From positions 310,001 through 374,000 of the forward strand of contig CAWICV010000002.1 of the NCBI GenBank assembly GCA_963834705.1: a stretch of DNA of 64,000 nt. Reading direction: 5' to 3'. Source of the stretch: RYN-230 sp963834705. Its GTDB lineage: Bacteria > Actinomycetota > Actinomycetes > Streptosporangiales > Streptosporangiaceae. Position numbers and translations under genes: made by a program. Below are positions 25,363 to 43,261 of the stretch, piece after piece (within the stretch, counting starts at the first letter, position 1; each line of letters starts with the position of its first letter). The notes under the pieces were generated by a model. That model was not told where the DNA came from. It saw only the letters and a list, made by a program, of their open reading frames with translations, and searched no databases.

Positions 25363-25463
25363 GCCGCCGGGCCGTCTCAGCCCGCAAGCCCGCTCCGCCG
25401 CCGGGCCGTCTCAGCCCGCAAGCCCGCTCCGCCGCCGCATCCCTGCCGCCGGAGCGGGCTTGC
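25363..25463 (+). terminator. Tandem 34-bp repeat ending in a hairpin after rplA
   Basis: Two identical 34-bp copies (25363-25396, 25397-25430) end GCAAGCCCGCTCC. The second copy pairs with GGAGCGGGCTTGC at 25451-25463, a 13-bp stem with a 20-nt loop. There is no T-run, as is common for actinobacterial terminators. Because the copies are identical, the first could pair alternatively. It is placed to end the rplKA transcript. Confidence 0.6.
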
Positions 25464-25547
25464 TGCGTGCGCGGGCCCGTGGGCGTGCGGCTGGCCGTCC
25501 CATCCATCCCGCCGGCCGCACCAGCGGCGGCCTCGACGGCCCGCTGC

Positions 25548-25620
25548 CCTTCTTTCACGCATTTGGTACGCCTGAACCGGGCAAACGCCCAGGAAACCGC
25601 ACCGTTCGCGTGAAAGAAGG
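25548..25620. repeat. Perfect 13-bp inverted repeat with 47-bp centre
   Basis: CCTTCTTTCACGC (25548-25560) and GCGTGAAAGAAGG (25608-25620) are perfect inverted copies. The centre is less GC-rich than the surroundings. It resembles a short miniature inverted element or a long hairpin. No coding function seen. Confidence 0.75.
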
Positions 25621-25694
25621 TCGGGGCCATAATCGGCTGCGCGGTGAGGGTGCCGTGCGGCCGGACGTGGTGAGCCGGGCGCCCGCAGGGGCGG

Positions 25695-25868
25695 GCCGGC
25701 CACCTGCGGCGGGGGAGCGGGCCGGCCACCTGCGGCGGATCGGGCGGGCCACCTGCGGCGGGGGAGCGGGCGGGCCACCTGCGGCGGGGGAGCGGGCGGG
25801 CCACCTGCGGCGGATCGGGCCGGCCACCTGCGGCGGATCGGGCCGGCCACCTGCGGCGGGGGGAGCGG
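25695..25868. repeat. Seven-copy tandem array of GGCCACCTGCGG units
   Basis: Seven units share GSCGGCCACCTGCGGCGG and end either in GGGAGCGG (26-bp form) or ATCGG (23-bp form). The order is long, short, long, long, short, short, long. It lies between rplA and the rplJ promoter and is non-coding. The core GGCCACCTGCGG is constant while the tails alternate. Function unknown: repeated binding site or simple repeat expansion. Confidence 0.88.
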
Positions 25869-25879
25869 AGCGGGCTGAT

Positions 25880-25908
25880 TTGGCCGTACTGGCGTTAGGC
25901 AATATTGT
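25880..25908 (+). promoter_or_regulatory. Predicted rplJ promoter
   Basis: TTGGCC (25880-25885) and TATTGT (25903-25908) are separated by 17 bp in a locally AT-richer stretch directly before the L10 leader. A start near 25915 would give a leader of about 190 nt before the rplJ ATG. Confidence 0.55.
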
Positions 25909-25915
25909 TTGGAGC

Positions 25916-26030
25916 GAAGCCAAAGACCGTCGGTCGTTGCCGCCTGCCCGTCAGGTGGCAGCCGAAGGACCCGCGTCAGCGGGCGGCCCGCGCAGGCGTC
26001 CGAGCTGCACCATCACGTTGATGGTGTCCA
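25916..26030 (+). ncRNA. L10 leader (autoregulatory RNA of rplJL)
   Basis: In many bacteria L10 or the L10-L12 complex binds its mRNA leader and represses rplJL. The stretch here has the right place and the expected features: GCCAAAGACCGTCGG start, stems GACC/GGTC, GCC-CCTG/CAGG-GGC and CCCGC/GCGGG, and the GAAGGACCCGCG segment seen in actinobacterial L10 leaders. Boundaries are approximate and the kink-turn was not modelled. Confidence 0.65.
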
Positions 26031-26105
26031 CGCCCTGGTGCCCGCGCCGGGGCGTTTCGCATCCCGGGCTCCTTCCGGCCGGCGACGGAACAGGAAAGGA
26101 GGCCC

Positions 26106-26950
26106 ATGGCGAGGGCGGATAAGGTGACTGCGGTTGCCGAGCTCACCGAGCGGTTTCAGAGCTCGGACGGCGCGGTGCTGACCGAATACCGGGGCCTGAC
26201 CGTGGCCCAGCTCGCCGAGCTGCGCGGCTCGCTCGGGGACAGCGCCACCTTCACGGTGGTGAAGAACACGCTGACCAAGCTCGCCGCGAACGAGGCTGGC
26301 GTGTCCAGCCAGCTCGGCGACCTGCTGAGCGGCCCGTCCGCGATCGCGTTCGTCAAGGGCGACGTGGTCGAGGCGGCCAAGGGGCTGCGCGACTTCTCCC
26401 GGGCCAACCCGCTGCTGGTGATCAAGGGCGGGGTGCTCGACGGCAAGGCGATCTCCCCGGCCGAGATCGAGCGGCTGGCCGAACTGGAGTCGCGTGAGGT
26501 GCTGCTGGCCAAGCTGGCCGGCGGGATGAAGGCCTCGCTGTCCCAGGCGGCCGCGGTTTTCAACGCGCTGCCGGTGCAGATGGCCCAGCTCGCCGAGGCG
26601 CTGCGGGCCAAGCAGGAAGCCGCGGGCGGTGCGGCAGACGCCACCACGGAGGCCTCAGCTGCGGAGGCCGCCGCGGAGACCTCCAGCACCGGCGCGGCCA
26701 GCACGGACGAGGCCAGCACCGGCGCGGCCAGCACGGACGAGGCCAGCACCGGCGCGGCCAGCACGGACGAGGCCAGCACCGGCGCGGCCAGCACGGCGCG
26801 GCCAGCATGGACGAGGCCAGCACCGGCGCGGCCAGCATGGACGAGGCCAGCACCGGCGCGGCCAGCATGGACGAGGCCAGCACCGGCGCGGCCAGCATGG
26901 ACGCGGCCAGCACCGGCGCGGCCAGCACCGATGAGGCCAGCACCGAGTAG
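26106..26950 (+). CDS. rplJ: 50S ribosomal protein L10 with repeat tail, frame break in the tail
   Basis: Base of the L7/L12 stalk. The first about 175 residues are normal L10: VLTEYRGLTVAQLAELRG, TLTKLAANEAG, and the L12-binding helix ending LRAKQEAAGG. A tail of ASTDE/ASTGA units follows. Near 26795 one unit reads GCCAGCACGGCGCG, one base shorter than GCCAGCACCGGCGCG. As sequenced the frame changes there and runs to 27059 into rplL (317 aa). Restoring one C gives more ASMDEASTGA units and a TAG at 26948-26950. The corrected end is preferred. ATG has AAAGGAGG upstream. Confidence 0.9.
26690..26947. repeat. Tandem 15/30-bp repeats in the rplJ tail
   Basis: 30-bp units made of GCCAGCACSGACGAG (or GCCAGCATGGACGAG) plus GCCAGCACCGGCGCG repeat about eight times. 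The switch from ACG to ATG in the first half splits the array into two blocks, and the short unit lies exactly at the block boundary. Confidence 0.9.
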
Positions 26951-27010
26951 CCGGACAGCCAGGCCGGACACCATAAGCAGACGGACTGAAAGAAAAGGAA
27001 TCCAGCAATC

Positions 27011-27403
27011 ATGGCGAAGCTCAGCACTGACGACCTGCTCGACGCGTTCAAGGAGATGACCCTCCTCGAGCTGTCCGAGTTCGTGAAGCAGTTCGAGGAG
27101 ACGTTCGACGTCAAGGCGGCCGCACCGGTCGCGGTGGCCGCGGCCGCGGCCGGCGGCGGCGCGGGCGGCGAGGCGCCGGCCGAAGAGGAGAAGGACGAGT
27201 TCGACGTCATCCTCGAGGCCGCGGGCGACAAGAAGATCCAGGTCATCAAAGAGGTGCGCAGCCTGACCAGCCTGGGCCTCAAGGAGGCCAAGGACCTGGT
27301 GGACTCCGCGCCCAAGCCGCTCCTGGAGCGGGTCAACAAGGAGGCCGCGGACAAGGCCAAGGCTGCCCTGGAGGGGGCCGGCGCCACCGTCACGGTCAAG
27401 TAA
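27011..27403 (+). CDS. rplL: 50S ribosomal protein L7/L12
   Basis: Stalk protein that recruits and activates translational GTPases. 130 aa. N-terminal dimerisation domain (STDDLLDAFKEMTLLELSEF), Ala/Gly hinge (AAPVAVAAAAAGGGAG), C-terminal factor-binding domain with LTSLGLKEAKDLVDSAPK. ATG at 27011 follows AAAGGAA. It is followed by a strong hairpin. Confidence 0.97.
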   Translation: MAKLSTDDLLDAFKEMTLLELSEFVKQFEETFDVKAAAPVAVAAAAAGGGAGGEAPAEEEKDEFDVILEAAGDKKIQVIKEVRSLTSLGLKEAKDLVDSAPKPLLERVNKEAADKAKAALEGAGATVTVK

Positions 27404-27437
27404 GACCGCTCCCGGTCTTACCTGGTCTAGGCCAGCT

Positions 27438-27474
27438 GTGTGCCGGGCCCGCGAACCGCGCGGGCCTGGCACAC
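27438..27474 (+). terminator. Hairpin after rplL
   Basis: GTGTGCCGGGCCCGC and GCGGGCCTGGCACAC form a long stem with one G-U pair and a short loop. No T-run. In other bacteria an attenuator between rplL and rpoB sets polymerase levels; the same role is plausible here. Confidence 0.7.
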
Positions 27475-27874
27475 GTGCGTTAAACGGGGAGGCTTAGGGG
27501 GCTCGGGCCTGGGCCGGGGCACGCCTCGTTCCCAGGTGACTACGGAACCCGGGAATATTTCGCGAGCTGAACTGTTAGCCTTACCCAGGAGTACACCAAA
27601 GCACACGCAGGGCCGAATGTGGTGTTCGTCACGTCACTGAGTTGACCAGATCAGGGTGGCGTGGACTTGACGTTTTGCCCCAGACGAGCCATGCTGCGGA
27701 GCAACCGTGAACCTCATGGTGAGATACAGTTGACGAGCAGTGTGGCTGTGGGCTACACTGCCAATTTGCGCTGCACTCTTGCGTCCTCGGCATCCTCGAC
27801 CCCTCGCGGCGTCCGCCGCAGGGCGTTTCGTGTGCGTGCGGTGATAGTCGGCCACAAGCTCGGAAGGACCCCTG
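27475..27874 (+). promoter_or_regulatory. rpoB promoter and leader region
   Basis: TTGACG (27730-27735) and TACACT (27754-27759) with 18-bp spacing form a good promoter about 115 bp before rpoB. Other TTGAC matches at 27638 and 27667 lack a clear -10. The rest of this 400-bp gap shows no gene. GGAAGGA at 27861-27867 is the rpoB ribosome-binding site. Confidence 0.65.
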
Positions 27875-31345
<3,471 letters not shown>

Positions 31346-31425
31346 GGAAACCGGCGGCCCGGGCCTGACCAGGGCCTGGGCCACCGGCCGGCATCCTCAT
31401 CACAACTACCCAGGGGATAACACAC

Positions 31426-35298
<3,873 letters not shown>

Positions 35299-35313
35299 GC
35301 GGGCCTGGCAGGT

Positions 35314-35349
35314 CGAGGCGCCCGGCGGCACATGCCGCCGGGCGCCTCG
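35314..35349 (+). terminator. Terminator of rpoBC
   Basis: CGAGGCGCCCGGCGG and CCGCCGGGCGCCTCG form a perfect 15-bp stem with loop CACATG, followed by CCGTTTGTTT. It lies 16 bp after the rpoC stop. Confidence 0.85.
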
Positions 35350-35419
35350 CCGTTTGTTTAGCGCCACCCTCACGGGCAGGGGGGAAAGAAAGCTTCACCA
35401 ACCCGGAGGGAGCCGCGTC

Positions 35420-35593
35420 ATGGCGACCGAAGACAAGGCGGCCAACAAGGTCACCGAGATGAAGGGCAAGGCCAAGAAGGAGACCGGCAAGGCCATCGGC
35501 AACGAGCAGATGGAAGCCGAAGGCAAGACCGACCAGGCCAAGGGCAACCTCAAGCAGGCCGGCGAAAAGGTCAAGGACGCCTTCAAGAAGTGA
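35420..35593 (+). CDS. CsbD-family stress protein
   Basis: Small soluble protein of the CsbD type, known as a general stress gene product; molecular role unclear. 57 aa, highly charged and Lys-rich: NKVTEMKGKAKKETGKAIGN, then AEGKTDQAKGNLKQAGEKVKD. ATG at 35420 has CGGAGGGAG upstream; the frame to 35354 is leader. It lies alone between the rpoBC terminator and its own T-rich terminator. Confidence 0.88.
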   Translation: MATEDKAANKVTEMKGKAKKETGKAIGNEQMEAEGKTDQAKGNLKQAGEKVKDAFKK

Positions 35594-35609
35594 CTCATAG
35601 CCAGAAGGG

Positions 35610-35637
35610 CCCGGGGTGCACCAGCCCCGGGTCTTTT
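35610..35637 (+). terminator. Rho-independent terminator of csbD
   Basis: CCCGGGG (35610-35616), an 8-nt loop, and CCCCGGG (35625-35631) are followed by TCTTTT. It is one of few hairpins here with a T-run. Confidence 0.85.
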
Positions 35638-35709
35638 CATATCTAACGCCAGTACCTGCCCCGCGCCGTCGCCGCCGCGCAGCCTGCGTGGCGCGCGATA
35701 GCTGCTGGG

Positions 35710-36105
35710 TCAGTCAGCCGAGGTCGCGGCGGCTAGCGCCCCGACCGTGGCCAAGGCGGTCTCCACGGCTGCGTCGGTGAGCGTGCTGCGCCGTACCCGT
35801 TCGTCCACCGCGCCCAGCGCGACCATCGAGACGGCATGCAGCAGGTCAACCGCGGCCCCGCTGCTCAGCACCAGCAGGCTGTCCGCATCAGAGCGCTGCG
35901 CCGCCACCGTGATCGCAGCCTGAGCCAAATGACGCACCCCCAGCACCCGGGCCACCGTGCAATCCCAGCGGCCCAGCCGTTGCCCACACAGCCCGATCAG
36001 CAGCCCCGGGGCACAGACCAGCCCCACGCCGTACCCGGCTCGCGCCGCCGTGACCAGCCAGGCAACCGTGGTCTTTCCACCTAGGTGGGTCGGACGCAGG
36101 CTCAT
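35710..36105 (-). CDS. Small membrane protein of unknown function
   Basis: Not recognised. 131 aa with three or four hydrophobic stretches (GYGVGLVCAPGLLIGL, HLAQAAITVAA, LLHAVSMVALGAVD, ETALATVGALAAATS). WDCTVARVLGVRHLAQA resembles uncharacterised actinobacterial membrane proteins. ATG at 36105. It lies downstream of the SDR gene on the same strand, 106 bp away, perhaps cotranscribed. Confidence 0.6.
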   Translation of the reverse strand: MSLRPTHLGGKTTVAWLVTAARAGYGVGLVCAPGLLIGLCGQRLGRWDCTVARVLGVRHLAQAAITVAAQRSDADSLLVLSSGAAVDLLHAVSMVALGAVDERVRRSTLTDAAVETALATVGALAAATSAD

Positions 36106-36211
36106 CGTCTTCCCGACTCGGTCCAGTGACGGCTAGAGCGTGGCCGGCGTGGGTGGTCCGCCCGGTGTTCAGCCAGGCGGACCAGCCCACCCGGCCGGGG
36201 CTCCGCAGTAA

Positions 36212-37219
36212 TCATTTCGTAAGTGCCCGAACCAGCAACCCGCCGGCCACCGCCGCTCCCGCCGCAATACCGCCCGTCACCGCCGGATGATGCGACATCC
36301 ACAGCTGGGCGCTGTGCTGATGGGCCTGGTCGTCGAAGGCGCCGTGCGCACCGTGATCGCTGCCGGCTGGCCGGTCCACCGGGTCGAACAGGTTGTCCGG
36401 CCGGCTGCCCGCGGCTGCCTCCTCGCTGGTCTGCTGCGAGTCGAATCCGGTCTTGGCCAGGTACCGGTCGAGCAGTGCCGGGGCGAACTTCTGCGCCAGC
36501 AGGGTAGCGGCGGTGCTGCCGCCGACCCAGTACTGCTTCCGCTGCGGGTGGTCCGCGGCGTACAGCACGCCATGGGCGGCCACCTCGGGCTGGTAGATCG
36601 GCGGCACCGGCTGCGGGTGCCGCGGCAGCCGGGACAGCACCCAGGAGAATTGCGGGGTGTTCACGGCCGGCATCTGCACCACGGTCACGTGCACATTGGA
36701 CCCCTCGTGCAGCAGTTCGCAGCGCAGCGACTCGGTGAACCCGTTGATCGCGTGCTTAGCCCCGCAATAGGCCGACTGCAGCGGGATGGCGCGCTCGCTG
36801 AGCGCGGAGCCGACCTGGACGATCGTGCCCGCGCCGCGCGGCCGCATCCGGCTCAGCGCGACCATGGTGCCGTGCACGAAGCCCAGGTAGCTGACCTCGG
36901 TCACGCGGCGGAATTCGTCCGGGGTGATCTCGGCGAACGGCGCGAACACGGAGGCGAATGCCACGTTGATCCACACGTCGATGGGGCCGAACTGGGCCTC
37001 TATCTCGGTGGCCGCCTTCTCCACCTGGTCGTGGTCGGCCACGTCGGTGGGCACGGCCAGTGCCTGCCCACCCGCCTCCAGCACGTCCTGCGCGGCGCCA
37101 TCCAGGCCGGCCTGGCCGCGGGCGATCAGGCCCACGTTGGCGCCCCGGGCTCCGTACAGCCGCGCGGTGGCGCGGGCGATTCCGGCGCTGGCCCCGGTGA
37201 TGACAACAGTCTGGGTCAT
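36212..37219 (-). CDS. Short-chain dehydrogenase/reductase with C-terminal hydrophobic tail
   Basis: NAD(P)-dependent oxidoreductase; substrate unknown. 335 aa. Cofactor motif TGASAGIARATARLYG at residue 8, catalytic Ser in VQVGSALS and YxxxK in YCGAKHA. The C-terminal 85 residues go beyond the usual SDR length and end in GGIAAGAAVAGGLLVRAL, a possible membrane anchor. ATG at 37219 with GAGGGACAGG upstream. It diverges from rpsL. Confidence 0.85.
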   Translation of the reverse strand: MTQTVVITGASAGIARATARLYGARGANVGLIARGQAGLDGAAQDVLEAGGQALAVPTDVADHDQVEKAATEIEAQFGPIDVWINVAFASVFAPFAEITPDEFRRVTEVSYLGFVHGTMVALSRMRPRGAGTIVQVGSALSERAIPLQSAYCGAKHAINGFTESLRCELLHEGSNVHVTVVQMPAVNTPQFSWVLSRLPRHPQPVPPIYQPEVAAHGVLYAADHPQRKQYWVGGSTAATLLAQKFAPALLDRYLAKTGFDSQQTSEEAAAGSRPDNLFDPVDRPAGSDHGAHGAFDDQAHQHSAQLWMSHHPAVTGGIAAGAAVAGGLLVRALTK

Positions 37220-37384
37220 GAAATGTCCTGTCCCTCTGGAATACCGACTGGGCCGCCGGTGTTGCATCCCGGTGGGAGCAGGGACCGGCGACCAGTCCCT
37301 CGCTACCCGGCAGGCGTGGTTTCACCGTTGCAGGCAGGAAAAAGGCGCCGGATCCGGCCACTCTGGCCGTGATCACGGTTCGCT

Positions 37385-37413
37385 TTGCCTGTTGGCAAAA
37401 GGTTGGGTACGCT
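37385..37413 (+). promoter_or_regulatory. Predicted promoter of the str operon
   Basis: TTGCCT (37385-37390) and TACGCT (37408-37413) are separated by 17 bp. It lies about 340 bp before rpsL. Confidence 0.6.
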
Positions 37414-37750
37414 AAGGCATCGTGCCCGTGATAAGCGGGCGCGCGTGCGCTAGCGGACCGTAGCGCCAGTGCCAGACGGCAGGGATCATGACCTCTCGCC
37501 CGACGGTGCGGTGTGGCGAGTGACCAGGCGTGCGGGCCTTTTCCTCTCTCGACTCAAGGCTCCTGCGGGAGCCTGTGTCCCGTGGACATCGCGACACACC
37601 CGACCACGGGGGTCGGAGGGGCAAGGAAAACGGCAGGTCAGAGGCGCCCAAAGCGCCCCGGATAGCCTGCGCCCTTGGGTGCAGGAACAAGTGCAGGAAC
37701 GAGCAACGAAGACGTCGCGCCAACGGCGCGCCAGGAAAGACGGAGACGCG
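37414..37750 (+). promoter_or_regulatory. Long rpsL leader
   Basis: A 330-nt leader with no convincing gene. It contains hairpins GCTCCTGCGGGAGC (37559-37572) and CCGACCACGGGGGTCGG (about 37599-37615), the latter preceded by GCGACACA as is common before actinobacterial rpsL. A regulatory leader is likely; mechanism unknown. Confidence 0.5.
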
Positions 37751-38125
37751 GTGCCCACGATCCAGCAGCTGGTCCGCAAGGGCCGCCAGGACAAGGTGGC
37801 TAAGACCACTACCCCGGCCCTGAAGGGCAGCCCTCAGCGCCGAGGCGTCTGCACGCGCGTTTACACGACTACGCCGAAGAAGCCGAACTCTGCGCTGCGC
37901 AAGGTGGCCAGGGTCCGGCTGACCAGCCAGATTGAGGTCACCGCCTACATCCCGGGGGTCGGCCACAACCTGCAGGAGCACTCCATCGTGCTGGTCCGTG
38001 GTGGCCGGGTGCGGGACCTGCCGGGCGTGCGCTACAAGATCATCCGGGGCGCCCTCGACACCCAGGGTGTGCGCAACCGTAAGCAGGCACGGAGCCGCTA
38101 CGGCGCGAAGAAGGAGAAGAGCTGA
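37751..38125 (+). CDS. rpsL: 30S ribosomal protein S12 with Arg88
   Basis: Decoding-centre protein. 124 aa. TTTPKKPNSALRK holds Lys43 (wild type). The second loop reads GGRVRDLPGVRYK, with Arg at position 88 (codon CGG, 38012-38014) where most bacteria have Lys. That change is a known streptomycin-resistance mutation elsewhere. GTG at 37751 gives the usual MPTIQQLVRKG start. First gene of rpsL-rpsG-fusA-tuf. Confidence 0.98.
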   Translation: MPTIQQLVRKGRQDKVAKTTTPALKGSPQRRGVCTRVYTTTPKKPNSALRKVARVRLTSQIEVTAYIPGVGHNLQEHSIVLVRGGRVRDLPGVRYKIIRGALDTQGVRNRKQARSRYGAKKEKS

Positions 38126-38126
38126 C

Positions 38127-38597
38127 ATGCCGCGTAAGGGTCCTGCGACCAAACGGCAGCTCGTCACCGACCCGGTGTACGGGTCGCCGCTGGTGACCGC
38201 GCTGGTCAACAAGGTGCTGCGCAGCGGCAAGCGTTCGCTGGCCGAGCGGATCGTGTACGGCGCCCTCGAGGGCGCCAAGGAGCGGACCGGCAACGACCCG
38301 GTGGTCACGCTCAAGCGCGCGCTGGACAACGTGAAGCCCACCCTGGAGGTCCGCAGCCGCCGGGTCGGCGGCGCCACCTACCAGGTGCCGGTCGAGGTCC
38401 GGGCGTCGCGCAGCACCACGCTGGCGCTGCGCTGGCTGGTCTCCTACTCCCGGTCGCGGCGTGAGAAGACCATGACCGAGCGGCTGATGAACGAGCTGCT
38501 CGACGCGAGCAACGGCCTCGGGGCGAGCGTGAAGCGCCGCGAGGACACCCACAAGATGGCCGAATCCAACAAGGCGTTCGCGCATTACCGCTGGTAA
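38127..38597 (+). CDS. rpsG: 30S ribosomal protein S7
   Basis: Initiates 3'-domain assembly of 16S rRNA and contacts the E-site tRNA. 156 aa, standard. Starts MPRKGPATKRQLVTDPVYGS; signature VRSRRVGGATYQVPVEVR and RWLVSYSRSR. ATG one base after the rpsL stop. Confidence 0.98.
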   Translation: MPRKGPATKRQLVTDPVYGSPLVTALVNKVLRSGKRSLAERIVYGALEGAKERTGNDPVVTLKRALDNVKPTLEVRSRRVGGATYQVPVEVRASRSTTLALRWLVSYSRSRREKTMTERLMNELLDASNGLGASVKRREDTHKMAESNKAFAHYRW

Positions 38598-38647
38598 CGC
38601 GCGGCCCAACTCGGCCGACGACTGACGAAGCAGCGAGGAATCAAGAA

Positions 38648-40744
<2,097 letters not shown>

Positions 40745-40838
40745 CCACAGGTAACACAAACGTCAACCAGAAGAACTGGCGCCAGAGGAGCGCCTTGGCC
40801 CCACCGCCGGTGGGGACGATCGCAACGAGGAGAAACCA

Positions 40839-42032
<1,194 letters not shown>

Positions 42033-42039
42033 TGCAGCC

Positions 42040-42069
42040 GCCGCCCCCGGCCCACCGGCCGGGGGCGGC
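42040..42069 (+). terminator. Terminator after tuf
   Basis: GCCGCCCCCGGCC and GGCCGGGGGCGGC form a perfect 13-bp stem with a 4-nt loop, 8 bp after the tuf stop. No T-run. Confidence 0.8.
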
Positions 42070-42127
42070 GATCACTGCGCGCAGAACGCAGAACCGGCTC
42101 CACCGAAGGTAAGGACACGGAAGGCAC

Positions 42128-42436
42128 ATGGCGGGACAAAAGATCCGCATCCGGCTCAAGGCCTATGACCACGAGGTCATCGACAGCTCGGCGCGGAAGA
42201 TCGTCGACACGGTGACGCGCACCGGCGCGCGGGTTGCCGGGCCTGTCCCGCTGCCCACCGAGAAGAACATCTACTGCGTCATCCGCTCGCCGCACAAGTA
42301 CAAGGACTCGCGGGAGCACTTCGAGATGCGCACGCACAAGCGGCTGATCGACATCCTCGACCCCACGCCGAAGACCGTCGATTCGCTGATGCGGCTGGAC
42401 CTGCCCGCCGGCGTCAACATCGAGATCAAGCTCTGA
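42128..42436 (+). CDS. rpsJ: 30S ribosomal protein S10
   Basis: Head protein of the small subunit, also NusE in antitermination. 102 aa. IRIRLKAYDHEVIDSSARKI start and RTHKRLIDI signature. First gene of the S10 operon; a long structured gap of 159 bp separates it from rplC. Confidence 0.98.
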   Translation: MAGQKIRIRLKAYDHEVIDSSARKIVDTVTRTGARVAGPVPLPTEKNIYCVIRSPHKYKDSREHFEMRTHKRLIDILDPTPKTVDSLMRLDLPAGVNIEIKL

Positions 42437-42476
42437 GGACCGTACCGAAATGAGTCAGCTTTTCGCATCTCGGATA

Positions 42477-42565
42477 GGCCTCGGATGCCGCAGGCGCCGG
42501 GCCGAACGCCGCAGCGCGGTTTTCGCTGCGGCGTCCCGGCGCCGAGGACCCGCCTCCCGAGGCCA
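42477..42565 (+). promoter_or_regulatory. Long nested hairpin between rpsJ and rplC
   Basis: Inner stem ACGCCGCAGCG/CGCTGCGGCGT (42506-42516, 42524-42534) is extended by GGCGCCGGG/CCCGGCGCC (42493-42501, 42535-42543), and further by GGCCTCGG with CCGAGGCC. The structure is large enough for attenuation or autoregulation by a ribosomal protein; L4 does this on S10 leaders in E. coli. Role here is inferred. Confidence 0.6.
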
Positions 42566-42595
42566 GCGAAGCGCCCGCGAGGGAGGCCAGAAGAT

Positions 42596-43261
42596 ATGAC
42601 AAGGCACATCAAGGGCGTGCTCGGCACGAAGCTCGGCATGAGCCAGGTCTTCGACGCCGAGGGACGCATGGTTCCCGTCACGGTTATCGAGGCGGGTCCG
42701 TGCGTGGTGACCGCGGTGCGCACTCCGGACGCTCACGGGTACTCCGCGGTGCAGCTGGGCTACGGCGAGATCGACCCGCGCCGGGTCAACCAGCCGGTGG
42801 CCGGCCACTTCGCCAAGGCCGCCGTGACGCCGCGCCGGTACCTGGCCGAGCTCAGGACCGATGACGCCACCGACTACACCCTCGGCCAGGAAGTCACCGC
42901 CGAGACGTTCGCCGCGGGCGACCTGGTCAACGTGACCGGGCGGAGCAAGGGCAAGGGCACCGCGGGCGTGATGAAGCGTCACGGCTTCAAGGGCCTGAGC
43001 GCCTCGCATGGCACCCAGCGCAAGCACCGCTCGCCCGGGTCGATTGGCGGCTGCGCCACCCCCGGCCGGGTGTTCAAGGGCGTGCGGATGGCTGGCCGGA
43101 TGGGCAACGCCCGCACCACCACGCCGAACCTGACCGTGCACGCGGTGGACGCCGACCGCGGCCTGCTGCTGATCCGCGGGGCCGTGCCGGGCCCCAAGGG
43201 CGGGCTGATCCTGGTCCGCAGCGCGATCCGGGCCGCCCAGTCCGCCACGAAGGAGGCCTGA
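42596..43261 (+). CDS. rplC: 50S ribosomal protein L3
   Basis: Assembly protein near the peptidyl-transferase centre. 221 aa. GVLGTKLGMSQVFD start; KGKGTAGVMKRHGFKG and HRSPGSIG signatures. ATG at 42596 with GGGAGG 9 nt upstream; the frame from 42485 is leader. Its stop overlaps rplD (TGATG). Confidence 0.98.
   Translation: MTRHIKGVLGTKLGMSQVFDAEGRMVPVTVIEAGPCVVTAVRTPDAHGYSAVQLGYGEIDPRRVNQPVAGHFAKAAVTPRRYLAELRTDDATDYTLGQEVTAETFAAGDLVNVTGRSKGKGTAGVMKRHGFKGLSASHGTQRKHRSPGSIGGCATPGRVFKGVRMAGRMGNARTTTPNLTVHAVDADRGLLLIRGAVPGPKGGLILVRSAIRAAQSATKEA

Noticed and set aside
25695..25868. CRISPR-like appearance of the seven-copy array
   Set aside because: Units are contiguous, without unique spacers, and no cas genes are near.
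36287..37372. Plus-strand open frame opposite the SDR gene
   Set aside because: The minus frame has complete SDR motifs; the plus frame has none.
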